Source: an uncultured Allomuricauda sp. (GTDB taxonomy: Bacteria; Bacteroidota; Bacteroidia; Flavobacteriales; Flavobacteriaceae). From it: a DNA stretch of 62,555 nucleotides. The DNA is taken from the NCBI RefSeq assembly GCF_937884665.1, contig NZ_CAKZYF010000193.1, forward strand, positions 1 to 62,555, given 5' to 3'. How positions within the stretch are numbered: position 1 is the first letter of the stretch; every line of letters starts with the position of its first letter. This document shows, piece after piece, positions 1 through 8,087 of this stretch. Made by a program: the position numbers and the translations under genes. Under the pieces are notes generated by a model. It was not told where the DNA came from and made no database searches. It worked only from the letters and a program-made list of their open reading frames with translations.

Positions 1-510
1 TTGAAAAACGATGAATATGGTAGCCTCATTTCTATTAATTCCTCTAAAATGTAGTGCCTGACCCGCCCCACTGCCATCAAACTCAAGGGCAGGAGTGAAG
101 TTCATTGCACTACGGCGCAGCACAGGGGGTAAGGGGATGGAACCTGTGGGAATGAGCCAATCCCCAGTTCCATCGTTGCTGTAGTTGAAACCCAGGGGTG
201 GAGGTAAATTGTAGTTTGCAGGATCGGGGTGTTCGATGGCATTTTGTTGAAAGGTGCCATTGAAATCAATAAAATCGTACCAAGAAGTTACCGGAGTGCC
301 ATCGATCGGAGGGAGCGGTGTGAACAAATGATACTGTCCATTGGGCCCTGCCGGACTGTTTACAGCTCGATCTGCAGTAAACCAAGTGTGCAATTTTTGC
401 CCCAATCCGGTTGCTGTACCCATGAAAATAAAGACAATTGCCAAAAAGTTGGTTTTACAGGATAAGCCTATAAGTTGAATCTTTTGGTTTGTCAAATACG
501 ATACATGCAT
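1..510 (-). CDS. Partial secreted protein, N-terminal part only
   Basis: An open reading frame runs from an ATG at 510 leftwards to the window edge without a stop (170 codons). An in-frame stop lies just upstream of the ATG at 526-528. Residues 1-40 contain a basic stretch and a hydrophobic segment (NFLAIVFIFMGTATGLGQ), which reads as a long-n-region signal peptide. The mature part has residues such as PALEFDGSGAGQALHF and NEATIFIVFQ. This pattern is typical of the LamG/concanavalin-like start of large secreted or T9SS-exported Bacteroidota surface proteins, where a statement of the form 'N-P-x-L-x-F-D-G' opens the lectin-like fold. The C-terminus, including any sorting domain, lies outside the window, so a precise family cannot be given. 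The frame and signal are seen directly; the adhesin-like role is inference. Confidence 0.7.
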   Translation of the reverse strand, partial: MHVSYLTNQKIQLIGLSCKTNFLAIVFIFMGTATGLGQKLHTWFTADRAVNSPAGPNGQYHLFTPLPPIDGTPVTSWYDFIDFNGTFQQNAIEHPDPANYNLPPPLGFNYSNDGTGDWLIPTGSIPLPPVLRRSAMNFTPALEFDGSGAGQALHFRGINRNEATIFIVFQ

Positions 511-784
511 AAGTGGGATGTAGTTTTATTTTACGTGCACAATAGGGTAACCCAAGTTTTGGGACCCTAAATCAGTTTTGTGCAAAAAGAACGCTATTTT
601 TTTTGGTGCTGCTTCAGTTGAATTGACGGATGCAGGCTCTGGATTGATAGTTGTTCGAACTGGAGCAACAGTTCGCATTTACCTGGTTTTGGAATTCAAT
701 GTGACTTTACGATAAGGGGAAAGGTATTTTTTCTTCGTTGGATACTGCCTATCATAGGTGGGATGAATTAAGTAGATTCAGAAT

Positions 785-815
785 AAAAACTGCCAAGACG
801 GGCTTGGCAGTTTTT
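785..815 (-). terminator. Rho-independent terminator of the OmpA-family gene
   Basis: A perfect 13-bp inverted repeat (AAAAACTGCCAAG at 785-797, its complement at 803-815) encloses a 5-nt loop. Read on the minus strand, a GC-containing stem is followed by five T residues. It lies about 60 bp beyond the stop of the minus-strand gene ending at 878. The flanking A and T runs make the hairpin almost symmetrical. The rest of 511-877 shows no gene. Confidence 0.8.
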
Positions 816-877
816 GCTACAGAATTCAGGAAATAAACAACTAAAACTAATCCAAACATTCTACAGGAAAACAATAG

Positions 878-3028
878 CTACTTTACCAGATTTATTTCAA
901 CCCTCCTGTTTTGTTTTCTTCCGTTTCGTGTAGCGTTGCTGGCAATAGGTCGTTCTTCACCGAAACCTATGGCGCTCAGCCTGTTCGAAGCAATACCCTT
1001 ATCGATGAGAAAATCGCGGACAGCATTGGCGCGCGACTCCGAGAGTCTTTGGTTACTAGTAGAACTCCCGACACTATCGGTATGGCCCTCAACGGTAAAG
1101 TTTGCGGATGGATATTCATTCAAGATTTGAATAATGTCCACCATAGTGGATACGGATTCTGATTTAATGGATGCCTTACCTGTATCGAACAAAATGGTTT
1201 TTGCATAATCGTTCAACTGTTTTTGTACGGCTTCAGTAACTTCAGGACATCCGTTATTTGCCAGAGTTCCCGGCGTATTGGGACAAGCATCGTCGACATC
1301 GGGCAAGGTATCCCCATCAGAATCGGGGCACCCTTGGTAATCAGGCGAACCGGGTGTTTGGGGACAGCGGTCTTCCACGTCTATTATACGATCCCCATCG
1401 GTGTCTGGGCATCCTTGATATTCGGCTAGACCTACTGTTTCCGGGCATTTATCATCCTTATCCAGAACGCCATCCCCATCACTATCTGGCCAAGGGCATC
1501 CTTGATTTTCTTCAGGTCCCGCCTCATTTGGACACCTATCGTCCTTGTCCAAAATGCCATCTTTATCTGTATCCGGCCATGGGCATCCTTGGTTCTCAAA
1601 GGGTCCAGGCACCTCAGGACAGGCATCTTCTTTGTCCGTTATGTCATCACCGTCCTTATCTTTCAAACGTCTTTGGTAAATGGGTATTTTTAAACCGGCA
1701 TAGACATCCAGCGACTTGGTATCGTTCCCTAATACCAATGACGACAAAATGGAACCTGAACCCGCATAAAGAGGACCAAGTCGTAAACCCGTGCCCCATT
1801 GTACACCTGCCCCTTCCAAAAGACTTATGGGAGAGTAGATGCCCAACCATGGTATTTCAAATCTTGGGGTCAAGGATATTTGGGTCAATACCCGTTGGGT
1901 GTTCACCTTGGTTTTTGAGGTTAGCGGTAAGTCAGCATTCAGATTTAGATAGAATTTTGAGTTGATGTTCCAATCAGTGTTGGCGTGCAATGCGGTTGGC
2001 AAAACTGAATTGGGGGAGTCCGAAGTGGATAAAAGTTCAAAATTTTCCTCGATGGCTTCTTCCAATACGTCACCGTCGAAATTATCAATATTTTGGGTTG
2101 TATTTAGATTATATAATTCATCAACACCTTTTGTGTTTCGTATCGTCCCAATATCTGTTACAGAGACACCGAATTTTAATTTGTATTTATTTGCGCCCCT
2201 GTCCGCAACTTTGTTGCCATTTCTATCGAGGGACTTGTATTTTTCATGGTCTGGTCTCCATTCATAGACCAGACCCAGGTCTGCACCAAATCCGTTTCCA
2301 CTATTGAATTCCAGAATATCCCCAGCGCTGCCGATATCGTCTAGTTCATCCGTGTTTCCATAGGTGAATTCACCGGTTGTCGTCACGTTACGTGTATCTG
2401 AGTCGTAATCGATGGTAATGTCAGAACCATTTACATAGACGTTGCCCATACCTTGTAGATATTTTAAGGTAAGTCCTCCTTTTAAAAAGTGCTGTTCTTG
2501 GTTCAACAGGACGCGGGCGTAGGTAAGACCCAGTTCAGCCCATAAGTTGAAATTTCCAGAGACATTGCCTTCGTCTATAAAGAAGTCCTCATCTTCATTA
2601 AAGCCTCCTTCACGCGCTATCGTTTCTCCATTTACATCATTGGCATTAAAAAATCCACGGCCGCGCAAAAAAACGGATAAGGCACTTTTTTCGTTTATGG
2701 ATAAAAGTACCGAAGGTCCCATGATATCCACGTTGAAGGCTAAAGCATTGTTTTCTTGAGGAAATGTTTCGGCCTCGTCAAAGGTCTCGCTTATGTCCTC
2801 AAAGGCATCTGAAAGACTGAAACCGAGATAATCGTTACCAAAGAACGCACTCACTCCTACCAGATTGACTTCTAGCTTCATTCTGGAATCAGCAATATTT
2901 GCTGGGTTGGAAAGTACACTGTGCACGCCACTATAATTATCGGTCAAATAACCAATATACGATTGTGCAGTCCCGAAATGAGAAAGACAGAGCATAAATG
3001 CGCCAAGGCATATTTTTTTTAAATACAT
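878..3028 (-). CDS. OmpA-family outer-membrane protein with DUF5723 and TSP3 repeats
   Basis: This 716-residue protein begins with a signal peptide (about 1-21, ending GTAQ). Residues about 25-455 form a DUF5723-like beta-rich region of the type found in large flavobacterial outer-membrane proteins. Residues about 458-595 carry five thrombospondin type-3 calcium-binding repeats (DxDGDxxxDxxDxCP). Residues about 600-716 are an OmpA peptidoglycan-binding domain (ILFDTGKASIK, VEGHTDSVGS, NRRVEINLV). It probably spans the outer membrane and tethers it to peptidoglycan through the OmpA domain, with the repeats acting as a rigid Ca-dependent spacer. It is monocistronic, with its own terminator downstream at 785-815. 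Domain order and length fit this flavobacterial family. The specific role is unknown. Confidence 0.9.
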   Translation of the reverse strand: MYLKKICLGAFMLCLSHFGTAQSYIGYLTDNYSGVHSVLSNPANIADSRMKLEVNLVGVSAFFGNDYLGFSLSDAFEDISETFDEAETFPQENNALAFNVDIMGPSVLLSINEKSALSVFLRGRGFFNANDVNGETIAREGGFNEDEDFFIDEGNVSGNFNLWAELGLTYARVLLNQEQHFLKGGLTLKYLQGMGNVYVNGSDITIDYDSDTRNVTTTGEFTYGNTDELDDIGSAGDILEFNSGNGFGADLGLVYEWRPDHEKYKSLDRNGNKVADRGANKYKLKFGVSVTDIGTIRNTKGVDELYNLNTTQNIDNFDGDVLEEAIEENFELLSTSDSPNSVLPTALHANTDWNINSKFYLNLNADLPLTSKTKVNTQRVLTQISLTPRFEIPWLGIYSPISLLEGAGVQWGTGLRLGPLYAGSGSILSSLVLGNDTKSLDVYAGLKIPIYQRRLKDKDGDDITDKEDACPEVPGPFENQGCPWPDTDKDGILDKDDRCPNEAGPEENQGCPWPDSDGDGVLDKDDKCPETVGLAEYQGCPDTDGDRIIDVEDRCPQTPGSPDYQGCPDSDGDTLPDVDDACPNTPGTLANNGCPEVTEAVQKQLNDYAKTILFDTGKASIKSESVSTMVDIIQILNEYPSANFTVEGHTDSVGSSTSNQRLSESRANAVRDFLIDKGIASNRLSAIGFGEERPIASNATRNGRKQNRRVEINLVK

Positions 3029-3249
3029 GATTTTTGTTTTAAAATGGGTTGTTATTTGGGTTATTTAAAAATCAACTGCAAATAGAAAGCAAATAGGTGT
3101 TGGTTACCGGTACCAATGAACGAAGACAGGTTTTCAATTGACGAACGCTAGAGTTGAGTCAACGGCTGAAAAATTGATTGCCTCATTTTTAAGGTATTTT
3201 TAAAAAAATGGGAAGTATAAATCAGAAAGTGGGGCAAATGTTCTGAAAC

Positions 3250-3400
3250 AAAAAAACCATTACTTCCAGGGAAAATGATTCCCTGGAGTAATGGAAACCT
3301 CAACTAAACTAAACACTTTTTTGACCAAACAATCTAAAAGTGCTCTACTAACTACTAGTCCGAAATTGATTTAAAGAAAAATCAAAAACATGACTTGATT
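3250..3400 (-). ncRNA. Candidate small RNA with its own promoter and terminator
   Basis: On the minus strand a TACATTTG box (3407-3414) with a TTTG 23 nt upstream (3438-3441) matches the Bacteroidota promoter pattern. About 150 nt later a strong hairpin with one bulge (arms 3257-3272 and 3280-3294) runs into a T-rich tract at 3250-3256. Between them there is no convincing ORF, only a 6-codon ATG frame. A second internal helix is possible between CACTTTT and AAAAGTG. The transcript would end about 220 nt before the OmpA-family start at 3028, so the alternative is an attenuated 5' leader of that gene. No named RNA family was recognised. Confidence 0.4.
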
Positions 3401-3406
3401 GCATTT

Positions 3407-3441
3407 CAAATGTAGGAGGGTTTGTCAATTATTTTAGCAAA
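3407..3441 (-). promoter_or_regulatory. Candidate Bacteroidota promoter for the small RNA
   Basis: The -7 element TACATTTG lies at 3407-3414 (reverse strand) and a TTTG at 3438-3441 forms the -33 element, separated by 23 nt. That spacing is at the long end of the range described for Bacteroidota. A start near 3400 is predicted. No other feature was seen in 3442-3635. Confidence 0.4.
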
Positions 3442-3635
3442 GGATCAATGAATGCCCCTTTTGGTTTAACGGATACAGGAAATGAATTGGTGGTTGAGGA
3501 ATTGACACATTTTTTTGGGTTGAAAAAAGAGTACGTTTTTGATAGGAACACGCTGTGTGAAACTATTTCGCCCTGACAATTGTCATATTTTGCCCCAAGG
3601 GCGATGGTTAGTTTTGTCTGTCAAGCGATTCTATC

Positions 3636-5486
3636 ATGGGCGAAATGATAACAAAACATTTGCAGAACAGTACGGAGCGAATGGTCTTTGCCCAACATCT
3701 CATCCATGACATTCGCGCACTTGAACTGCTCTTAAAGGAAGAACGCTTTGAGGATGATATAGTGCGAATCGGAGCAGAACAGGAACTATGTTTGCTGAAT
3801 CGGGAATACCGTCCTTTTGGTGTGAGCTTGAAATTGTTGGAAGCGATCAATGACCCGCATTTTACAACCGAGTTGGCCAGTTACAATATTGAAATTAATC
3901 TAGATCCCTTCGAATTAAAAGGCAATTGCTTTTCAACGATAGAAGAACAACTGCGAGGCCTTTTGAAAAAAGCAGAGGACAAGGCCTATACCATGGGAGC
4001 TAAACTTTTGCTGGCAGGTATTTTACCAACCATCGGTAAAAAGGAAGTGGGCTTGGATTATTTAACACCCATACCACGTTATTTTGCTTTAAACGATATG
4101 TTGAGAGCCTTTAAAGGAGGAGACTTCAATTTAAAGATTCGCGGGGTAGATGAGCTTTTTTTAAAGCACGACTCTGTGATGTTTGAAGCGTGCAATACCA
4201 GCTTTCAATTACATTTGCAAGTTCCCTCAAAAGATTTTGTTCAAAGCTATAACTGGGCACAGGCCATCGCTGGTCCGGTACTATCAATATGCTGTAACTC
4301 GCCGGTGCTCATGGGCAGGGAACTTTGGAAAGAAACACGCATAGCTCTTTTTCAACAAAGTCTGGATACACGTAAAACGGTCTTTGCCCTCCGCAATCAG
4401 ACCCCAAGGGTTGGTTTTGGGGATGGTTGGGAAACTGGAAGCGTTGCTGAGATTTTTAAAAAGGACATTTCAAAACACAGAATATTACTGACCAAGCCAA
4501 TTGAGGAAAGCTCATTATCACAGTTAAAAAAAGGATGGATCCCAAAATTACCTGCGCTGTGCTTGCACAATGGTACTGTTTATAGATGGAATAGACCGTG
4601 CTATGGCCTTGGAGGCGGTAAACCGCATCTTCGAATCGAAAATCGCTACATTCCATCGGGACCATCAGTATTGGATGAGATGGCCAATTTTGCGTTTTGG
4701 GTAGGATTGATGAAAGGCAGGCCCCGAGACTGTGACGATATGTCCACCCAAATGGATTTTAAATCCGTAAAGACCAACTTTATTAAAGCGGCCCGTACCG
4801 GAAAAGAAACACTTCTTTCTTGGTGCGGTAAGGTATTTAGTGCCCAAGAACTGGTTTTGGGGACCCTACTTCCCATAGCGTATGAAGGATTATGTTCAAG
4901 CGGTGTTGATTCAGCAGATGTGGAACGACTTCTGGGCGTAATCGAAGCCCGTACCAAAGGAAAAAGTGGAGAACAGTGGCAGGTGGATAATCTTAGAAAA
5001 TTGAAAAAAAGATTCAAAACGGACAAGTCTTTGGTACTCTTGACTAAAAGTATGGTACAAAACCAAAGCAAAGATCTTCCCATTCATCTATGGAAAGATA
5101 TTGATGTAGATCACATTACCAGCAAACCTAAGTTGGTAAAAGAAGTGATGACCTCCTATGTGCTAAAGTTGTACGAAGATGATTATTTGAGCATGGCCAG
5201 GGCAATTATGGAGTGGAACCAAATTCACCACATACCGGTGGAAGACAAAAGTTCCAAATTGGTAGGGCTCCTCACCTGGAGTTACATGGCTTCTTTTGAT
5301 GAGACCAAAATCGACTTTGAACGTACCACGGTTGCCCAGTTTATGATAAAGGACATCATTACGATTTCACCCGATGAGAAAATAAGCGATGCCCGTAGCA
5401 TTATGGAAAGGCATAACATAGGATGCTTGCCAGTAGTGCTCGATAAAACCTTGGTGGGCATCTTGAGCAAAACGGATTTGTATTGA
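3636..5486 (+). CDS. GCS2-like carboxylate-amine ligase with C-terminal CBS pair
   Basis: The first ~480 residues resemble the glutamate-cysteine ligase type 2/YbdK family of ATP-dependent carboxylate-amine ligases. The motif RIGAEQELCLLN near residue 45 is the EqE metal/ATP-binding strand of this glutamine-synthetase-like fold, and FEACNTSFQLHLQV and LRIENRYIPSGPSV are other family blocks. Residues about 500-616 hold two CBS motifs (MARAIMEWNQIHHIPVED..., MIKDIITISPDEKISDARSIM...LVGILSKTDLY), which usually sense adenine nucleotides. It would join an amino acid or peptide carboxylate to an amine; the substrate is unknown. The stop shares its last base with the ATG of the next gene (TGATG), so the two are translationally coupled. 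Iyer and colleagues described GCS2-type ligases with peptidase partners as predicted peptide- or metabolite-modifying systems. The start could also be the ATG nine bases downstream. Confidence 0.8.
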   Translation: MGEMITKHLQNSTERMVFAQHLIHDIRALELLLKEERFEDDIVRIGAEQELCLLNREYRPFGVSLKLLEAINDPHFTTELASYNIEINLDPFELKGNCFSTIEEQLRGLLKKAEDKAYTMGAKLLLAGILPTIGKKEVGLDYLTPIPRYFALNDMLRAFKGGDFNLKIRGVDELFLKHDSVMFEACNTSFQLHLQVPSKDFVQSYNWAQAIAGPVLSICCNSPVLMGRELWKETRIALFQQSLDTRKTVFALRNQTPRVGFGDGWETGSVAEIFKKDISKHRILLTKPIEESSLSQLKKGWIPKLPALCLHNGTVYRWNRPCYGLGGGKPHLRIENRYIPSGPSVLDEMANFAFWVGLMKGRPRDCDDMSTQMDFKSVKTNFIKAARTGKETLLSWCGKVFSAQELVLGTLLPIAYEGLCSSGVDSADVERLLGVIEARTKGKSGEQWQVDNLRKLKKRFKTDKSLVLLTKSMVQNQSKDLPIHLWKDIDVDHITSKPKLVKEVMTSYVLKLYEDDYLSMARAIMEWNQIHHIPVEDKSSKLVGLLTWSYMASFDETKIDFERTTVAQFMIKDIITISPDEKISDARSIMERHNIGCLPVVLDKTLVGILSKTDLY

Positions 5487-6685
5487 TGCCGAAGAAGTTT
5501 ACAGCGCAAAAAGTAGAAAAAAAGCGGACCTCACGCATTCTGGATCATATTAAAGGAAAATCTGGAGGTCCTACCGTGGTGTTTTTTGGTGGGGTTCATG
5601 GGAATGAGCCAGCGGGCGTAATCGCATTGCAGCAGACTTTTGTTGAGCTCAAAGAAAGCGGTGACTTATTTTATGGTGAATGCCTTGGAATTGCAGCAAA
5701 TCTGAAAGCATTGGAACAAAAGGTTCGGTTTATCGATGAAGACTTAAATCGAATTTGGCTTCCCGACCGGTTGAATAGTTTGGCGCAACCTCTTGAGGAT
5801 ACGAGTGCCGAGGCAAAGGAGATGTTGGAACTCTATGAATTGATAGGCGAAATTATTGAGAATGCAGCTGCACCCTATTACTTTATTGATTTACATACCA
5901 CTTCTGGGGAAACTGAACCCTTTATTGTAATGAATGATAGCCTGTTGAACCGGAGCTTTACAAAGAATTATCCTTTACCGGTAGTTCTGGGTATTGAAGA
6001 ATATCTGACCGGGGCATTATTGAGCCAAATCAATGAGATGGGATATGTGGCGCTGGGTTTCGAAAGCGGTCAGCACTCTGATGAAAAAGCGATTGTCAAC
6101 GCAAGGAATTTTATTGAATACACTTTAGGTCTTGTCGGTTTTCTCCCCGGAGACCGTACTTCGCTGAATGGAATTAAGGCCAAATTGGCATCTGAAGGAC
6201 AAACACCACAGCATTTCTATGAAATCTATCATCAACACCTTATTGAACACGGAAGTTTTTTTAAGATGTTGCCTGGTTTTATCAATTTTCAATTGGTACC
6301 TAGAGGAATTTCAATTGCCATACAAGGTGATGGACTTGTTACAACGAACAGAAGGCGACAACTTTTTATGCCACTCTATCAAGATAAAGGCTATGAGGGT
6401 TTTTATTACATCAGAAGTATCCCGCCGTTCTTTTTGGCATTGTCCAAGTATTTAAGAAGATTGAAAGTGGATGGTTGGATAGCCCTGTTACCTGGAGTGG
6501 CTTGGGCATCCTCTAAAAGGGAAACATTGATTTTGAACAAAAGTGTTGCGCGATTTTTCGCAAGACCGTTATTTCATCTTCTCGGTTACAGGGCACGAAC
6601 GATGAATGATACTCATTTGCTACTAAAAAATAGAGAAAGAAACTCCAAAAAGGGATATTATAAAAATGTTCCTTGGAAGAAGTAA
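5486..6685 (+). CDS. Aspartoacylase/succinylglutamate desuccinylase-like M14 hydrolase
   Basis: This 399-residue protein has the zinc-site motif of the AstE/AspA branch of M14 carboxypeptidases: FFGGVHGNEPAGV (His and Glu ligands, about residues 32-44) and a second histidine in YFIDLHTTSGE (about residue 138). A candidate catalytic region lies around the later GFESGQH segment. The C-terminal ~120 residues are longer than a minimal AstE core. Such enzymes cleave amide bonds of N-acyl amino acids or short peptides. I place the start at the ATG overlapping the upstream stop (TGATG) instead of the TTG one codon before it. Coupling to a carboxylate-amine ligase suggests the pair makes and removes the same amide-linked modification. 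That is inference. Confidence 0.8.
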   Translation: MPKKFTAQKVEKKRTSRILDHIKGKSGGPTVVFFGGVHGNEPAGVIALQQTFVELKESGDLFYGECLGIAANLKALEQKVRFIDEDLNRIWLPDRLNSLAQPLEDTSAEAKEMLELYELIGEIIENAAAPYYFIDLHTTSGETEPFIVMNDSLLNRSFTKNYPLPVVLGIEEYLTGALLSQINEMGYVALGFESGQHSDEKAIVNARNFIEYTLGLVGFLPGDRTSLNGIKAKLASEGQTPQHFYEIYHQHLIEHGSFFKMLPGFINFQLVPRGISIAIQGDGLVTTNRRRQLFMPLYQDKGYEGFYYIRSIPPFFLALSKYLRRLKVDGWIALLPGVAWASSKRETLILNKSVARFFARPLFHLLGYRARTMNDTHLLLKNRERNSKKGYYKNVPWKK

Positions 6686-7107
6686 ACCCCATCACCAATC
6701 CGCCCTGCTCAACTACTGTTTAGCTTATCGCTCTCGATGCGGTATGAAGCAGAAAAGTCTACAAACTACATTACCACGCGTTTGCATGGGTATCCCTTTA
6801 AACAGACACTTCATTGAAAATGCGCTTTGAAGCTAAAATTTAAAGAGCGAACTGAAAATAATGCTATAAAATTCCCACATCACAAAAAGACCAAGTGGTT
6901 CTTAAAAAAGGCTTGTTGATATCTAGTGCAGAATTAGACTAATTCTAAATAGAATCTATCATTTTGAATGCTCAGCTTTTTTTGTCAATTTACTAATATA
7001 TTAACAATATTTAGCGTTTTGTGTAATTCAAAATAGGTTTTTATTAAACAGAATTGAATTTTGTTTAATTTTTTGTTCAAAATGCCAAACACCTAAGTAA
7101 ATAAATT
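6686..7107. other. Intergenic region upstream of the hydrogenase operon
   Basis: No gene was found in these 420 bp. The last 200 bp are very AT-rich and should hold the hydrogenase promoter, though no clean TAnnTTTG box was found. A short dyad TTAGA-N5-TCTAA occurs at 6934-6948 and is followed by an overlapping AT-rich dyad (ATTCTA..TAGAAT). The same TTAGA-N5-TCTAA core occurs inside the large palindrome at 45,373-45,413, so a shared regulator is possible. Confidence 0.5.
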
Positions 7108-8070
7108 ATGGCTAATGTTTTATGGTTGCAGGGAGGGGCGTGTAGTGGCAATACCATGTCCTTTTTGAATGCTGAAGAGCCCACGGTCGTGGAGTTGATT
7201 ACTGATTTTGGACTCAATATCCTTTGGCATCCAACAACAGGTCTCCAAATAGGGGACCAAGTCCAAGAACTGCTCCGTGATATTCTGGACGAAAAAATAC
7301 AATTGGACATCCTTGTATTTGAAGGATCTCTTATTCAAGGGCCAAATGGAACTGGAGGGATGAACTTTTTTGCAGATAGACCCATGATAGAGTGGGTAAA
7401 GGAACTCTCCGAGGTTGCCGCTTTTGTGGTTGCGGTAGGAGATTGTGCTACTTGGGGAGGTATTCCCGCAGTACCCCCAAATCCTAGTGAGTCAACGGGA
7501 ATGCAATTCCATAAAAAGGAAAAAGGAGGTTTTTTAGGGGCCGATTATGTTTCTAAAGGAGGCCTACCTGTCATTAATATCCCAGGTTGCCCAGCGCATC
7601 CCGATTGGATAAGTCAAATCTTGGTTGCCATTGCAGTTGGAAGGATTGGGGATGTTCTCATTGATGAATACCATAGGCCAAAGACTTTCTTTACCAATTT
7701 CGTTCAGGACGGTTGTACCAATGTTACCAACTTCGCTCAAAAAGTGGACGGTGGTTTTGGCCGTAGGGGCAATGGATGTCTATTCTATGAAGTGGGATGC
7801 CGCGGACCAATGACCCGGGCCAGTTGCAACAATATTCTTTGGAATCGACAGTCCAGCAATACTAGGGCTAAGCACCCATGTTTGGGATGCACGGAACCCG
7901 GTTTTCCTCACAATGATCTTCAAAAAGGAAGTGTTTTCAAGACAATGAAATATTTGGGCTTTTTGCCAAAAGAAGTCCCAACGGGAAGGACCAAGATGGC
8001 CTATTACATCGAAGCTGGATTCCAAAAAGTACTTCCGAAGAACCATAAAATCATGGAAGGTTCAAAATAG
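7108..8070 (+). CDS. hupS: [NiFe]-hydrogenase small subunit, group 2a (HupS type)
   Basis: The 320-residue protein is the iron-sulfur, electron-transfer subunit. It matches cyanobacterial/actinobacterial HupS/HucS closely (NVLWLQGGACSGNTMSFLNAEEP at the N-terminus, GDCATWGGIPA at 111-121, NIPGCPAHPDW at 157-167, CLGCTEPGFP at 258-267). There is no twin-arginine signal, as expected for cytosolic group 2 enzymes. Proximal-cluster ligands seen are Cys12, Cys113 and Cys161; the position usually giving a fourth Cys (CxxC) is Asn15. Further Cys are at 203, 224, 231, 240, 258 and 261. This fits the report that mycobacterial Huc uses [3Fe-4S] clusters throughout. It is the first gene of an operon running to 19,115. 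No cytochrome b partner is encoded nearby, so electrons probably go to quinone by another route. Confidence 0.95.
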   Translation: MANVLWLQGGACSGNTMSFLNAEEPTVVELITDFGLNILWHPTTGLQIGDQVQELLRDILDEKIQLDILVFEGSLIQGPNGTGGMNFFADRPMIEWVKELSEVAAFVVAVGDCATWGGIPAVPPNPSESTGMQFHKKEKGGFLGADYVSKGGLPVINIPGCPAHPDWISQILVAIAVGRIGDVLIDEYHRPKTFFTNFVQDGCTNVTNFAQKVDGGFGRRGNGCLFYEVGCRGPMTRASCNNILWNRQSSNTRAKHPCLGCTEPGFPHNDLQKGSVFKTMKYLGFLPKEVPTGRTKMAYYIEAGFQKVLPKNHKIMEGSK

Positions 8071-8087
8071 TCAATAAAAAATAAGAA

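Noticed and set aside
516-530. GATGTAGTTTTAT upstream of the first partial gene, similar to the susC operator repeat
   Set aside because: Only one partial half-site without a partner; chance match in AT-rich DNA is likely.
1258-1965. Long plus-strand ORF of 235 codons opposite the OmpA gene
   Set aside because: It is antisense to the TSP3 repeats, has a Pro/His-rich shadow composition, and the opposite strand carries a clear protein family.
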